Shown: in pieces, positions 1 to 9,044 of the stretch
Layout: every line of letters begins with the position of its first letter
Position numbering within the stretch: the first letter of the stretch is position 1
Assembly (NCBI GenBank): GCA_943372645.1
Contig: CALRZN010000004.1
Location: 124,001-188,000, forward strand
Direction of reading: 5' to 3'
Origin: VBWE01 sp943372645
GTDB taxonomy: Bacteria > Bacteroidota > Bacteroidia > Palsa-965
Length of the DNA stretch: 64,000 nucleotides
Program-made: the position numbers and the translations under genes
The notes under the pieces: generated by a model
Databases searched by the model: none
Told to the model about the DNA's origin: nothing
The model's input: only the letters and a program-made list of their open reading frames with translations

Positions 1-609
1 TTTGTTGCGCGTAATCGCTTTCAGTGCTTCATCATCAATGGTGTAACCGAGGCGCGAGGCAAAACGGATGGCGCGCATCATGCGCAGCGGGTCGTCGCTG
101 AAGGTAATGTCCGGATCGAGCGGTGTGCGGATGATACGGTCTTCCATATCGCGCATGCCATTGAACGGATCGAGCATTTCGCCGTAGTTCGCTTTGTTGA
201 GGCTGATGGCGAGCGCGTTGATGGTAAAATCGCGGCGGTTCTGGTCGTCCTGCAGCGTACCGTTTTCCACGGCCGGTTTGCGCGACTGCGAGCGGTATGA
301 TTCGCGGCGTGCGCCTACGAACTCGATATCGTAATCGTCGTAACGGATTTGTGCCGTACCAAAATTGCGATACACATGCACTTTGTATTTGTTACCCAGT
401 TTGCGGGCCACGGCTTCCGCCAGGTCAATGCCCACCGCGCGGGTTTCGGCATGGCCTTTGTGACTTACGGCCACCACATCAATGTCTTTACATTCACGCA
501 GCAGCAGTGCATCGCGCACAAAACCGCCGATGGCATAGGCATCCAGGCCGAGTTCATCTGCTGCGGCCGAAACGACTTCAAATACGGGATGTTTTAAAAA
601 TGACTTCAT
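1..609 (-). CDS. cca: CCA tRNA nucleotidyltransferase, N-terminal part (cut by window edge)
   Basis: The first 203 codons are visible, starting at the ATG whose complement lies at 607-609 and running off the left edge in frame. The visible part is the nucleotidyltransferase head: GGFVRD near residue 29, the metal-binding pair in KDIDVV near residue 42, the RRDFTINALA motif near residue 118, and the DPLRMMRAIRFASRLGY segment that follows the head. The enzyme adds or repairs the 3' CCA end of tRNAs in the cytoplasm. The C-terminal part, including any HD domain, lies outside the window. A TAnnTTTG-type promoter box lies about 55 bases upstream. Family assignment is firm; whether it is CCA-adding or poly(A) polymerase rests on the family norm in Bacteroidota. 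Confidence 0.93.
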   Translation of the reverse strand, partial: MKSFLKHPVFEVVSAAADELGLDAYAIGGFVRDALLLRECKDIDVVAVSHKGHAETRAVGIDLAEAVARKLGNKYKVHVYRNFGTAQIRYDDYDIEFVGARRESYRSQSRKPAVENGTLQDDQNRRDFTINALAISLNKANYGEMLDPFNGMRDMEDRIIRTPLDPDITFSDDPLRMMRAIRFASRLGYTIDDEALKAITRNK

Positions 610-664
610 ACTTCAAAAAAGGTTAAAACCGCCAATTCGTGGGGAATTATTGGTTTGGGGACGG

Positions 665-672
665 CAAAGGTA
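665..672 (-). promoter_or_regulatory. Putative -7 box of cca
   Basis: Read on the minus strand this is TACCTTTG, matching the Bacteroidota -7 consensus TAnnTTTG. It lies about 55 bases before the cca start. I could not place a convincing -33 TTTG at the usual spacing. Confidence 0.45.
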
Positions 673-785
673 ATAAGATTGGGGGAATTTATTTTACGGA
701 ATCATTTTGCAACCGGAATCGGAAATGTTTTTTTCCAATTGCGCTGTGTTGATGCACGATGTTACCAGACTTATGGAAAATGGAT

Positions 786-843
786 TTATGGAAAATGGAC
801 GATGGAAATTGTACACTCAAATTCCATCGTCCATTTTCCATAA
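786..843. repeat. 22-bp perfect inverted repeat built from an ATGGA-type word
   Basis: Arms 786-807 and 822-843 are perfectly complementary and separated by 14 bases. The arm contains the iterated word ATGGAAAATGGACGATGGA. A further partial copy of the word lies just left of the hairpin (771-784). The same word family recurs at 3555-3735. It sits between the divergently and convergently read cca and GNAT genes and encodes nothing I recognise. It could act as a terminator-like hairpin, but there is no T-tract. Confidence 0.85.
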
Positions 844-879
844 GCGGAGGATGTGCGGTGGAAAACCATTTCCCATTTT

Positions 880-1371
880 TTAACTGCACTCAAACGTAAT
901 ATACCCTGCCCGATTCCCGGTTACTTCTTCCATCCCCAGGCTGCGCAATAATTTTATAGCACGTTCATTATCCGCCGTTGTATGCGCACAAATTTTATCC
1001 AGTCCCATCACGTTGCGGCCGAAATAAATCACTTCATCCAGCGCCGTTTTCATATAGCCCTGTCCGCGATATGCCGGCAGCAGGATGAAACCGATTTCGC
1101 CGGTGTTGTTTGCAAAGCCGCGATAATAGCCGCAGGTGCCCACCACATCGTTTGAAAACGAGTTGCAGATGACCCAATGCACGGAATTTCCGGCTGCGTA
1201 ATCTGCGTTTATTTTTTGCTGCATGGCTGCGGCATCTTCTACTGAAGCGGCCTGCTTGCCATCATAAAATGAAATGGGCATCAGCGCGGGCAGATCGGCT
1301 GCAGTTACTTCGCGCAGCACGATGTGCAGGTGTTCGCGTTGTGGAAATGTAGTAAAGGGAGGCTGCAACAT
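880..1371 (-). CDS. GNAT family N-acetyltransferase (RimJ/RimL-like)
   Basis: A 163-residue protein of normal length for a single GNAT domain. The acetyl-CoA binding motif A is visible as RGQGYMKTAL near residue 102, after the beta strand EIGFILLPAY, and the C-terminal NERAIKLLRSLGM segment is typical of RimJ/RimL and ribosomal-protein or small-molecule acetyltransferases. It would transfer an acetyl group from acetyl-CoA to an amine; the substrate cannot be told from sequence. Upstream on the minus strand a TATCTTGG box ends only four bases before the ATG, so the transcript may have almost no leader. It lies downstream of the lipoprotein gene on the same strand with only 32 bases between. 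Confidence 0.88.
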   Translation of the reverse strand: MLQPPFTTFPQREHLHIVLREVTAADLPALMPISFYDGKQAASVEDAAAMQQKINADYAAGNSVHWVICNSFSNDVVGTCGYYRGFANNTGEIGFILLPAYRGQGYMKTALDEVIYFGRNVMGLDKICAHTTADNERAIKLLRSLGMEEVTGNRAGYITFECS

Positions 1372-1403
1372 TTTGCCAAGATAAAAAAGAAAAACGCAGC
1401 TTT

Positions 1404-2516
1404 TCAGCGATTGATTCCGGGAGCTGCAAAACGAACAAACCGGTTCCCCTCGAACCGGAAGACCTGGCCGCTGTCGCCACCGAAAAGCAGGTTGCCCGAC
1501 TGGTCCATGTAAATGGTATGAACGGCATTGCTGTTCAGTCCGTCTTTCTTTGTGTAGTTCACCAGTGCGTGTCCGTCCCAGCGCCAGGCGCCGGCATCAA
1601 ATGTTCCGAACCACAGGTTGCCGCTGTTGTCTTTTGCGGCTGCAAACACACGCGCAAGTGTTCCGGGTTTATCCGTTACGTGCGAGGTGTTCAAAAAATC
1701 GGTGTTGCTTAAACCCTGTTCCACTGTAAAATTGGCGAAGCTTTTACCATCGTAACGGTACAGCCCCATGCCGTTGTTTCCGAACCACAGGTTGCCTGCA
1801 TCATCTTTAACCATGCTGCGGATGGCGGCGCGGCTGAGACCGTTGTCGGTGAAGTACGTAACGTTTTTTCCGTCGTAACGACAAACCCCGCGGGCTGCGG
1901 TGCCGAACCAGATGTTGCCTGAACCATCTTCGAGCATACAATAAACTTCGTACGGAAACAGGTTGAAGTTTTTTTGCGATTTGTGTAATGCAACGTCTGC
2001 GTCCACCATGGGCAATTCCACAAAGTCAAGTGTTTTACCGTCGTAACGGAACGCACCGCCTTCGCCGCAAAACCAGGTGTTGCCTGATTTATCGGTAATG
2101 CTGCTGCCTGCGGAACCGGGATTTATGGTTGTAAATTTGTTGCCGTCATAAGTACACAACCCGCTGCCGGTTGCAAACCACACGTTGCCGTTTTTGTCTG
2201 CTGCAATGCCCCGCACAAAATCATTGCAGAGCCCGTTTTTAACCGTAAAATGGGTGAACACTTTTCCATCGTAACGAAATACACCATCGCCGTTGGTAGC
2301 AAACCAGTAATTGCCCTCACGGTCCTGCAAAATACCATATACCGGCTTTGTGGTTTGCATCAGCAGTGCAACTCCGGTGTTTATTTTTTCCGGAGCAGAA
2401 GCGGAATCGTTTTGTGCAGCAGCAATTGCTGTTCCGGCATCTTTTGTTTTTTCATGGGAAGAACTGCAACTCAACCATACGAACACAGGCAATAAAAAAA
2501 GCAACAGGTTTCGCAT
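1404..2516 (-). CDS. Lipoprotein with two-component-regulator-type propeller repeats
   Basis: A 370-residue protein beginning with a lipoprotein signal peptide ending in the lipobox LSC near residue 17. The rest is a series of about seven repeats with the pattern D..GN.WF.T...G...YDGK.F..., the Reg_prop repeat found in the periplasmic sensor propellers of Bacteroidota hybrid sensors. Here the propeller is free-standing: no transmembrane helix, kinase or DNA-binding domain follows. It is probably anchored in the envelope and may bind a glycan or protein ligand, but that is inference. It is followed on the same strand by the GNAT gene. Confidence 0.85.
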   Translation of the reverse strand: MRNLLLFLLPVFVWLSCSSSHEKTKDAGTAIAAAQNDSASAPEKINTGVALLMQTTKPVYGILQDREGNYWFATNGDGVFRYDGKVFTHFTVKNGLCNDFVRGIAADKNGNVWFATGSGLCTYDGNKFTTINPGSAGSSITDKSGNTWFCGEGGAFRYDGKTLDFVELPMVDADVALHKSQKNFNLFPYEVYCMLEDGSGNIWFGTAARGVCRYDGKNVTYFTDNGLSRAAIRSMVKDDAGNLWFGNNGMGLYRYDGKSFANFTVEQGLSNTDFLNTSHVTDKPGTLARVFAAAKDNSGNLWFGTFDAGAWRWDGHALVNYTKKDGLNSNAVHTIYMDQSGNLLFGGDSGQVFRFEGNRFVRFAAPGINR

Positions 2517-2543
2517 AACGGAATATTAAATCAGGCGGATAAA

Positions 2544-3530
2544 TCAAAGCTCCCCCACCACATCAGCAGCGGCAATGGTTTTTGCACACTTAAAATGGAT
2601 TTCGGGACATTCTTTAAAACCGTGCAGTCCGCAGGGACGGCATTTGAGTTCGGTTTTGGTTTCAATGATGCGTGTTACATCCGACAGTGCTGCAAAACCA
2701 AATGCAGGAACCGTGGAGCAATAAATTTCGGTTACCGGTGCGTTCATGGCGGTGGCCATGTGTGCGGGCGCGGAATCATTCACATAATTCATTTTCGCAT
2801 CGCGCATGAGTGCGGCCGACTGCAGGAGCGAGAGCTGTCCGCAGAGGTTGAACACGTTTTTCATCCCGGCCTGTTTTACTAATTTGTCGCAGAACGCCGT
2901 ATCGGCCGGTGCGCCGATGAGATAGACTTTAATGGATTCGGGAACGAGGCGGATGAGTTCCACCCATTTCTCAAACGGCCATTGTTTGGTAAACCAGACC
3001 GACGTGGGAGCCATGCACACATACGCGCCCTGGTTTTTATGAAACGAAATCAGTTTTTCGTCGTCAGCGCTCGGATACAGCTTCGGACGCTCGGTTTGCG
3101 TACCTACAAGGTGGCCAATGAGTTCGAGGTTGCGCCGCGTTTCGTGTTTGCCGGTCCCGATTTCGTGTGTGATTTTGCGGGTATAGGAAAACGAAAAGGG
3201 ATTTTTATCAAACCCGATTTTTTCTTTGGCTTTCGAAAGCCACACGAGAAACCCGGAAGAGCCGAAGCGGTGCATGTTTACCACCAGGTCGTATTTTTCG
3301 GCGCGTATTTTTTTCAGGAGCCCGAAAAGGTTTTTCAGCTTCCCCGATTTTTTATCAAACACATACACGGTATGCAGCAGCGGGTGCCCTTTAAGCAAAC
3401 CCTCGTTGCCTTTGCGCAGCAGGAAGTCAATACGCGCATCCGGAAACTGTTTGTGCAGTTTTTCGATGAGCGGCGTTGCAAGCACCACGTCGCCGGTAAA
3501 AGCGGTTTGTATGAGCAGAATTTTTTGCAC
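2544..3530 (-). CDS. Glycosyltransferase family 9 (heptosyltransferase-like)
   Basis: A 328-residue protein read from a GTG at 3528-3530. The N-terminus QKILLIQTAFTGDVVLATPLI is the conserved start of GT9 enzymes (limited here to its first strand and helix), and the donor-site region NDSAPAHMATAMNAP near residue 250 plus the cysteine cluster CRPCGL..C..IHFKC at the C-terminus fit WaaF/RfaF-like enzymes. It should transfer heptose or another sugar to lipopolysaccharide core at the inner face of the inner membrane. The open frame continues upstream through the repeat at 3555-3690, but that part is repeat sequence, not protein. A TATCTTTG box ends five bases before the GTG, suggesting a leaderless transcript. 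Confidence 0.9.
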   Translation of the reverse strand: MQKILLIQTAFTGDVVLATPLIEKLHKQFPDARIDFLLRKGNEGLLKGHPLLHTVYVFDKKSGKLKNLFGLLKKIRAEKYDLVVNMHRFGSSGFLVWLSKAKEKIGFDKNPFSFSYTRKITHEIGTGKHETRRNLELIGHLVGTQTERPKLYPSADDEKLISFHKNQGAYVCMAPTSVWFTKQWPFEKWVELIRLVPESIKVYLIGAPADTAFCDKLVKQAGMKNVFNLCGQLSLLQSAALMRDAKMNYVNDSAPAHMATAMNAPVTEIYCSTVPAFGFAALSDVTRIIETKTELKCRPCGLHGFKECPEIHFKCAKTIAAADVVGEL

Positions 3531-3554
3531 TGCGCCAAAGATACAACATTCCTG

Positions 3555-3735
3555 AATGGACGATGGACAATGGGACCCGCCCTCCTTTCCGCCCGCATGG
3601 AAAATGGACAATGGACGATGGAACCCACGCACCTTTCCGCCCGCATGGAAAATGGATTTGATTGTATAAATGACTAAACCATTTTCCATACGGGCTGATT
3701 TTTAGCGGGCGGAAACCATAGTCCATTAACCATGC
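3555..3735. repeat. Composite intergenic repeat (direct and inverted copies of an ATGGA-type word)
   Basis: Two direct copies of about 40 bases (near 3566-3606 and 3617-3656) share CCTTTCCGCCCGCATGGAAA and are followed by an inverted partial copy (3679-3725) containing TTTTCCATACGGGC and GCGGGCGGAAA. The word ATGGAAAATGGAC links it to the hairpin at 786-843. It fills most of the 400-base gap between the GT9 gene and the glycine-rich gene. I see no coding signature in it. Confidence 0.8.
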
Positions 3736-3852
3736 GCGAAGCGCTTTGCGCGGAGGCTTCATTTCCCATCGTTTACCCTGCTCAACGCATGCGCGGCAAT
3801 ACCATTTACCATCAGTTACAAGCCAGCATATTTTTAATTATGACTAAAAAGT

Positions 3853-3860
3853 TATATTTG
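3853..3860 (+). promoter_or_regulatory. Putative -7 box of the glycine-rich secreted protein
   Basis: TATATTTG matches the TAnnTTTG consensus and lies about 70 bases before the chosen ATG at 3930, giving a leader of roughly 60 bases. Confidence 0.5.
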
Positions 3861-3929
3861 TTTCCAGTCATTTGTTGGTCGCAGATTGGCCTGCACAAAC
3901 ACATGAGTACACAACTTAAAATCAGCTTC

Positions 3930-6107
3930 ATGAAAAGAACAATTACGACCTTACTGGGTCTTGCTGTATTTACGGCATGCATGGCACAAACAACGGTTAC
4001 GTTTAATTATACGGGAGCCGCACAAACGTTTACAGTGCCGGCCTGTGTTACCAGCATCACCGTTGACGTGCGGGGCGCAAAAGCGGGCAACAATGGTTCG
4101 TATGCCGGCGGCAATGGCGGGCGCGTGCAGGCCACTGTTCCGGTTACGCCGGGCGAAATACTGCAGATTATGGTTGGACAGCAGGGCGTGAGCACATCCA
4201 CAAGCAATCCGCCCGTTTTTAACGGTGGCGGTGGTGTGTTTTCTTATGTATCCGGCGGTACAGCAGGTACTGGTGGCGGTGCAAGTGACATTCGCCGCAC
4301 ACCTTATGCCAATGCTGACCGCCTGGTGGTTTCCGGCGGCGGCGGTGGCGGAGGTTATGTGAACATCGGCGGGCACGGTGGCGGACTTATCGGCCAGGAC
4401 GGTGTTCCTTATGTTACTTTTCCCAGCTCCGGTGGCAAAGGCGGAACACAAAGCGCCGGCGGTGCGGCAGGTATAGCCTGCTGTTCGTGCCCTACTTATA
4501 CTACGGCCGGTGCTGTTGCACAGGGTGGTAACGGCGCAGGCGATGGTGCAGGCGGCGGCGGCGGCGGTGGTGGTTACTACGGCGGCGGCGGATCATGCTT
4601 TGCAGGCGGCGGTGGTGGAAGCAGCTACACGGCACCGGGGGTTACGGGTGTTACACATACACAAGGTTTTAATACCGGCGCAGGCCAGGTTGTAATTACA
4701 TATACAACAAGCGGCGGCGCTCCCGCACAGCCATCCGGAATCAGCGGTATTATTGGGTTCTGCTCAGGCGACAATGCATCGTTCGCTGTTATGCCGGTGA
4801 TCGGTGCTACTTCCTACACCTGGTCTGTTCCGCCGGGATCAACGATCAATTCGGGACAGGGCACATCCAATATCGCTGTTACGCTGGGATCAACGCCCGG
4901 TAACGTTTCTGTTACGGCCAACAACAGTTGTGGCTCAAGTGCACCGTTTACGGCGTTTCTTGCCATCACTCCTACACCAACAATTACAATCACATCAGGC
5001 GGAGGTACCATCTGCGCCGGTGGTTCGTTTACACTTTCAGCAAGCGGCGCTAATTCGTACACCTGGATGCCGGGTAACCTTACCGGATCGCCGGTTGTAG
5101 TTTCGCCTTCGGTTACTACTACGTATTCGATTACCGGAACAACCAACAGTTGCGTGGGAACAAATACAGTTACTGTTACAGTGAATCCGCGTCCCACCGT
5201 GTCGCTGGGCGCTGATATTATCCAGTGCGGCGGAACGGCCACGCTGAATGCAGGCAATGCCGGATCTTCGTTCCTGTGGACCAACGGCGATACCACGCAA
5301 TCCATTACCGTTAACACTTCCGGAACGTACATTGTTACTGTTACAGACGGCAATACCTGTTCTGCTTCTGATACCGCAGTTGTAACTATTAACACGCTTC
5401 CGGTTGTTATGCTCGGTGCTGATGTTACCCAGTGCGGCGGAACAGCTACACTGAATGCGGGCAATTTCGGTTCTTCGTTCCTGTGGAGCAATGGCGATAC
5501 CACACAATCGGTTACCGTAAGCAGTAGCGGAACGTATGTTGTTACCGTTACAAACGGCAATACCTGCTCCGCTTCTGATACAGCGGTGGTAACCATTAAC
5601 CCGTTACCGAACGTTATTGCAGGCGGCGTTCCTCCCGCCGTTTGTGTGGATGATGTGAACATCACGCTTACCGGTTCACCGGCAGGCGGCACGTGGTCGG
5701 GCGCTGGTGTAACGGGTACCATTTTCGATCCTTCGGCAGCCGGCAGCGGCACACACGATCTTATTTACAATTATACCGATGGCAATGGCTGCAGCGGTGC
5801 TGATACTGTAACCATTACCGTGAACCTGTGCCTCGGCATTGTAGATGGCAGCAGGGGATCTGCACTTGTTGTGTATCCGAACCCGGGAAGCGACCTGGTA
5901 ACACTTGCAGTAAAAGGTGCTTCCGCTGAAATGCAGATCACCATTACCGATGTGAAAGGCCGTGTGGTTTATACCGCTGCTGAAAAAGCAACCGCAACTG
6001 GTTTTGTGCACCCGATAAATACCAGCACGTTTGCAGCAGGTGTGTATTACATGCACCTGGAAACAGCAACCGAAAAACGCGTGGAAAAAATCGCGATCAA
6101 ACGATAA
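3930..6107 (+). CDS. Secreted glycine-rich/Ig-like protein with T9SS sorting domain
   Basis: A 725-residue protein. The start at 3930 gives a clean signal peptide (MKRTITTLLGLAVFTACMAQ); the frame is open further upstream but without signal features. Residues about 20-240 form the glycine-rich domain common in Bacteroidota surface proteins (VPACVTSITVDVRGAKAG, long GGGGGG runs, GGASDIRR). Residues about 240-630 are Ig/PKD-like repeats; two units with QCGGTATLNAGN..SSFLW.NGDTTQS are nearly identical, indicating recent internal duplication. The last 85 residues (VVYPNPGSDLVTL to KIAIKR) are a type A T9SS sorting domain, so the protein should be exported across the outer membrane and attached or released. 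Its function is unknown; adhesion is a guess. Confidence 0.9.
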   Translation: MKRTITTLLGLAVFTACMAQTTVTFNYTGAAQTFTVPACVTSITVDVRGAKAGNNGSYAGGNGGRVQATVPVTPGEILQIMVGQQGVSTSTSNPPVFNGGGGVFSYVSGGTAGTGGGASDIRRTPYANADRLVVSGGGGGGGYVNIGGHGGGLIGQDGVPYVTFPSSGGKGGTQSAGGAAGIACCSCPTYTTAGAVAQGGNGAGDGAGGGGGGGGYYGGGGSCFAGGGGGSSYTAPGVTGVTHTQGFNTGAGQVVITYTTSGGAPAQPSGISGIIGFCSGDNASFAVMPVIGATSYTWSVPPGSTINSGQGTSNIAVTLGSTPGNVSVTANNSCGSSAPFTAFLAITPTPTITITSGGGTICAGGSFTLSASGANSYTWMPGNLTGSPVVVSPSVTTTYSITGTTNSCVGTNTVTVTVNPRPTVSLGADIIQCGGTATLNAGNAGSSFLWTNGDTTQSITVNTSGTYIVTVTDGNTCSASDTAVVTINTLPVVMLGADVTQCGGTATLNAGNFGSSFLWSNGDTTQSVTVSSSGTYVVTVTNGNTCSASDTAVVTINPLPNVIAGGVPPAVCVDDVNITLTGSPAGGTWSGAGVTGTIFDPSAAGSGTHDLIYNYTDGNGCSGADTVTITVNLCLGIVDGSRGSALVVYPNPGSDLVTLAVKGASAEMQITITDVKGRVVYTAAEKATATGFVHPINTSTFAAGVYYMHLETATEKRVEKIAIKR

Positions 6108-6128
6108 TCGTTTTACAAAAAAATTAAA

Positions 6129-6163
6129 AAATCCCCGGCATGTTACTTTGCCGGGGATTTTTT
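6129..6163 (+). terminator. Rho-independent terminator
   Basis: ATCCCCGGC and GCCGGGGAT form a GC-rich stem around a short loop, followed by a run of T. It lies 22 bases after the stop of the glycine-rich T9SS gene. Confidence 0.9.
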
Positions 6164-6307
6164 ATGGTTATGCATTTGAATCAGGAAAATGTTTTTTTGA
6201 CTCAAATGCTGCAGGATGCTCAAATTTTAACAACAGCAAAAACCCGTAATACGATAAAAGCCGCATCAATTTGGCTGTTGCTTAATTTGGGTTTATTTTA
6301 GCACGTT

Positions 6308-7522
6308 ATGAACGAAATCCTCTCCAAGCGGGTCATCCTGCTTACCAATACGTTGCTCATTTTATGTGCCATCGGTTTTCTTGCGCTCATTCACCGCGTT
6401 GATGCATCGTTCAAGGAAAAAGAATACACCACGCTCAACCGCCTGCATAACTGCATCACGTCGCTGCCGGAAGACATTGAACAAACGGAAACAATTGATG
6501 CACTTTACAACGACTGGCTGAGGACCAACAACAAAGCCGTACACCAGCAACTGTTCGATCTGCGTGTAAACCTGCTGCGCGAATTAGACAGCGCCGGTTT
6601 CGGCAGGCAGATCCGCAGCGGCAAAGGCATGCGCGGATTCCGTATCAGCCTCGCAATCCCGGTCATCAGCGATAGCATTCACCCGGAGTTTCCGCCGGGC
6701 ACGTTGCAGGACAATAACAAACTGCGCTATTTTGCGGAACAGTTTAACTACCTTGAAAACCAGGTAGTGCTAAAATACGCCACTGCATTCCGCCCCGGCG
6801 ATGTAAAAAAAGCAATTGCAGAACGGAATGCTTCATTTTTAGCTGCACTGAAAAAAGTGGAGCAGGTTGATACCACAAGCCATTCACACCTGCTCAGCAA
6901 CCTGGTACTGATGCAAATTCTATTGGATGGCGACAGTTGCCGGTTTGTGTTCGGATTACGAGAACAGGATCAGCTGGATGAAGATGCCGTTTCGATTGCT
7001 GTTCCCGTGCAAACCGCAACATTGCCCATGGACAAGCTCCACATCCTGTACGGCGTAAGTACATTATACAGCAAAGTGGGAAACGGGCACGAAATACAGA
7101 AGCTGGTTAAAAATTACGGGGAGATTCCGATGGACAAGGCGCTGGAGCTGGTGGGCGAAGATTACATGGAAGCGTATGAACGGATGGATGTGTTTGGTTT
7201 ATCCATTTCCACCACGTCGCTTCCCCTCGTATCCCTTGCGTTTTTTATTTTCATGCTGGCGGGTATTTATGCGATGCTGCTGGAGGCGCGGAAAGGGAAT
7301 TACCGCATCATCAGCGAAACGGAGAACGAAGACATCACCGACTTTTTTATCAAGCGCAGGTATATGCGTTTCCTGATCTGGGTGGTGCTGCCGCTGCTTT
7401 CCCTCGGCGCCAGCATGCCGCACCTGTTACCGGAACCGGTGAAACTGTATGTTATACTTGCAGGTACACTGGTCATGCTGACCCTGGGTTTACTTTCTTT
7501 TTCGCTTTCGAAAAAGCTGTAG
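6308..7522 (+). CDS. Membrane protein of unknown function with periplasmic domain
   Basis: A 404-residue protein not recognised. It has an N-terminal transmembrane helix (about residues 8-26), a soluble stretch of some 280 residues predicted outside or inside depending on topology, a second helix near residues 300-322, a short charged linker (RKGNYRIISETENED..) and two closely spaced helices at the C-terminus (about 352-372 and 379-400). The arrangement resembles a sensor-like membrane protein, but no kinase, HAMP or cyclase domain is visible. The stop codon is directly adjacent to the stop of the convergent gene at 7523, leaving no room for a terminator between them. Confidence 0.7.
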   Translation: MNEILSKRVILLTNTLLILCAIGFLALIHRVDASFKEKEYTTLNRLHNCITSLPEDIEQTETIDALYNDWLRTNNKAVHQQLFDLRVNLLRELDSAGFGRQIRSGKGMRGFRISLAIPVISDSIHPEFPPGTLQDNNKLRYFAEQFNYLENQVVLKYATAFRPGDVKKAIAERNASFLAALKKVEQVDTTSHSHLLSNLVLMQILLDGDSCRFVFGLREQDQLDEDAVSIAVPVQTATLPMDKLHILYGVSTLYSKVGNGHEIQKLVKNYGEIPMDKALELVGEDYMEAYERMDVFGLSISTTSLPLVSLAFFIFMLAGIYAMLLEARKGNYRIISETENEDITDFFIKRRYMRFLIWVVLPLLSLGASMPHLLPEPVKLYVILAGTLVMLTLGLLSFSLSKKL

Positions 7523-8068
7523 TTATTCCTTTCCTTTTTCGCCCACAAAATAATCGGCGCTGTCGCGGAACAGCACGTTGAACGTGGTGAGGCTGCCGTA
7601 GATGCGCGTGATGTACTGCTGCATGTCAATTTTTTCTTCTTCCGAAAGTTTCGGGTGCGCATTTATTTTCTGTTCCATCACGCGGAGGCGGTCGCGCAGC
7701 ATGGTGATTTTATGGAAAAACGTTTCCACCGGCACTTCTTTCGGTTTCAGGCTGGCATCGGCGGGTTGCAGGAGGAGTTTGCCTCCCTCCCACTTGCTGC
7801 CCAGTTCCACTTCCTGTGTAATGTCGCTGTACGATTCAATCACGCGGCGCAGCGTGGCTTCGAGTTCATTCATGGTAAACGTGTTTTTGCCTTCGGCGGC
7901 GGGTTCTTCGTCGGTAACAATATCAAGCATTTCTTCCTGGCGGCGCGATATATCCATAATGCCGCGTGTTCCGAAATCAATGGTGTAAAAAAGCGTCTGC
8001 ACCGAAACCACGGTACCTTTGCCGTAGTGCCGGTGATCAACACGCGTGCCGGGTGTTATTTCATCCAT
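7523..8068 (-). CDS. Conserved hypothetical protein with N-terminal Tudor/CarD-like fold
   Basis: A 181-residue soluble protein. The N-terminus (residues 4-45, PGTRVDHRHYGKGTVVSVQ...YTIDFGTRGIMDI) looks like the small beta barrel found at the end of UvrD/PcrA helicases and in CarD-like proteins, which bind RNA polymerase or nucleic acid. The remaining 130 residues are mostly helical with no motif that I recognise. It is followed 36 bases upstream on the genome by the bestrophin-like gene on the same strand, so the two may be cotranscribed. The role in transcription or repair is inference only. Confidence 0.7.
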   Translation of the reverse strand: MDEITPGTRVDHRHYGKGTVVSVQTLFYTIDFGTRGIMDISRRQEEMLDIVTDEEPAAEGKNTFTMNELEATLRRVIESYSDITQEVELGSKWEGGKLLLQPADASLKPKEVPVETFFHKITMLRDRLRVMEQKINAHPKLSEEEKIDMQQYITRIYGSLTTFNVLFRDSADYFVGEKGKE

Positions 8069-8104
8069 ACGTTTTTGTTTTTTAAGGATAACAAGTTACA
8101 ACGC

Positions 8105-8974
8105 TCAGCCGAGTAATTCAAGCAGGTTGCCTTTTATGCGCTCCGCGATTTCGTCGGTGGGCAGGTCGTTGGAATCGGTTCCGAACGGATCTTCAATTTC
8201 TTCCGCAATCACTTCCAGGCTGGCGAATGCATAAAACACAAGCATGGCAATGGGAATGGTCCAGTAGCCAAAATCGGAAATCAAACCAAACGGCAACGAG
8301 ATGCAATAGAGGAAAATAATTTTTTTGATAAACAGGCTGTACGAATACGGGATGGGCGTATGGCGGATGCGTTCGCAGGCGCCGAGGTTTTCACTGAAGT
8401 TGCGGATTTCAAGATCGATGGTGCGCAGATAGGTTTCCGACAGTTTTCCCTGCCGTGTAAGCTGCACAATTTCTTTCATAAAAAGTGCCATGATGGCATT
8501 GGGCACATGATTTTTCAGTGCCAGCTGCTGATTGTCAATCCCCGGAATTTTTTCCCACGAATCGGCATGCACCTCATTGCGGAGGTGGTCTTTGCTCGCG
8601 GTAAAATAATTGGCGAGCAGCAAGGCCAGTTTGCGGCGTTCTTCTTTTTCTGTTTCGGGCAGGTATGCTGCCAGTTTAATGGCCAGCGCACGGCTCGAGT
8701 TTACAAAACCGCCCCACATTTTGCGCCCTTCCCACCAGCGGTCGTAAGCGGTATTGGTTCGGAATACGAGTAACAGTGACAGCACAAAACCGAGCAACGA
8801 ATGAATCATTATCGTGCTCTTGAATTCGAGGTGATATACCCCGATGATAACGTATTCAATTATACCGGTGAGCAGGCCCAGGCCAAGCATGGCCGGCGTA
8901 AGCATGCGGAACGTGTCGCTTTTGTGAAACTGGAAAATAAGTTTGAACCAGTCTTTCGGATTGTAAATTACCAT
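8105..8974 (-). CDS. Bestrophin-like anion channel family protein
   Basis: A 289-residue membrane protein of the bestrophin/UPF0187 family (YneE-like). Hydrophobic segments lie near residues 25-50, 55-75, 210-232 and 235-255; the family hallmark RTNTAYDRWWEGR is near residue 72. Bacterial bestrophins form pentameric channels in the inner membrane, conducting anions in eukaryotic members and cations in some bacterial ones; selectivity cannot be assigned here. A TATTTTTG box on the minus strand lies about 10 bases before the ATG. The neighbour at 7523-8068 follows on the same strand. Confidence 0.9.
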   Translation of the reverse strand: MVIYNPKDWFKLIFQFHKSDTFRMLTPAMLGLGLLTGIIEYVIIGVYHLEFKSTIMIHSLLGFVLSLLLVFRTNTAYDRWWEGRKMWGGFVNSSRALAIKLAAYLPETEKEERRKLALLLANYFTASKDHLRNEVHADSWEKIPGIDNQQLALKNHVPNAIMALFMKEIVQLTRQGKLSETYLRTIDLEIRNFSENLGACERIRHTPIPYSYSLFIKKIIFLYCISLPFGLISDFGYWTIPIAMLVFYAFASLEVIAEEIEDPFGTDSNDLPTDEIAERIKGNLLELLG

Positions 8975-9044
8975 AGCGGGGCAAAAATAAACAATGTTTA
9001 TATCTTTGAACGGGGTGTTATGATCCGATCAAAAACAAATAAAC

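Noticed and set aside
3531..3689. N-terminal extension of the glycosyltransferase frame
   Set aside because: The extension translates the intergenic repeat (duplicated stretch with HAGGK) and precedes a conserved GT9 start at the GTG.
4814..5752. Long open frame on the minus strand (312 codons)
   Set aside because: It lies opposite the Ig-like repeats of the T9SS protein at 3930-6107, and its sequence is the antisense of those repeats. The sense protein has signal peptide, domains and terminator.
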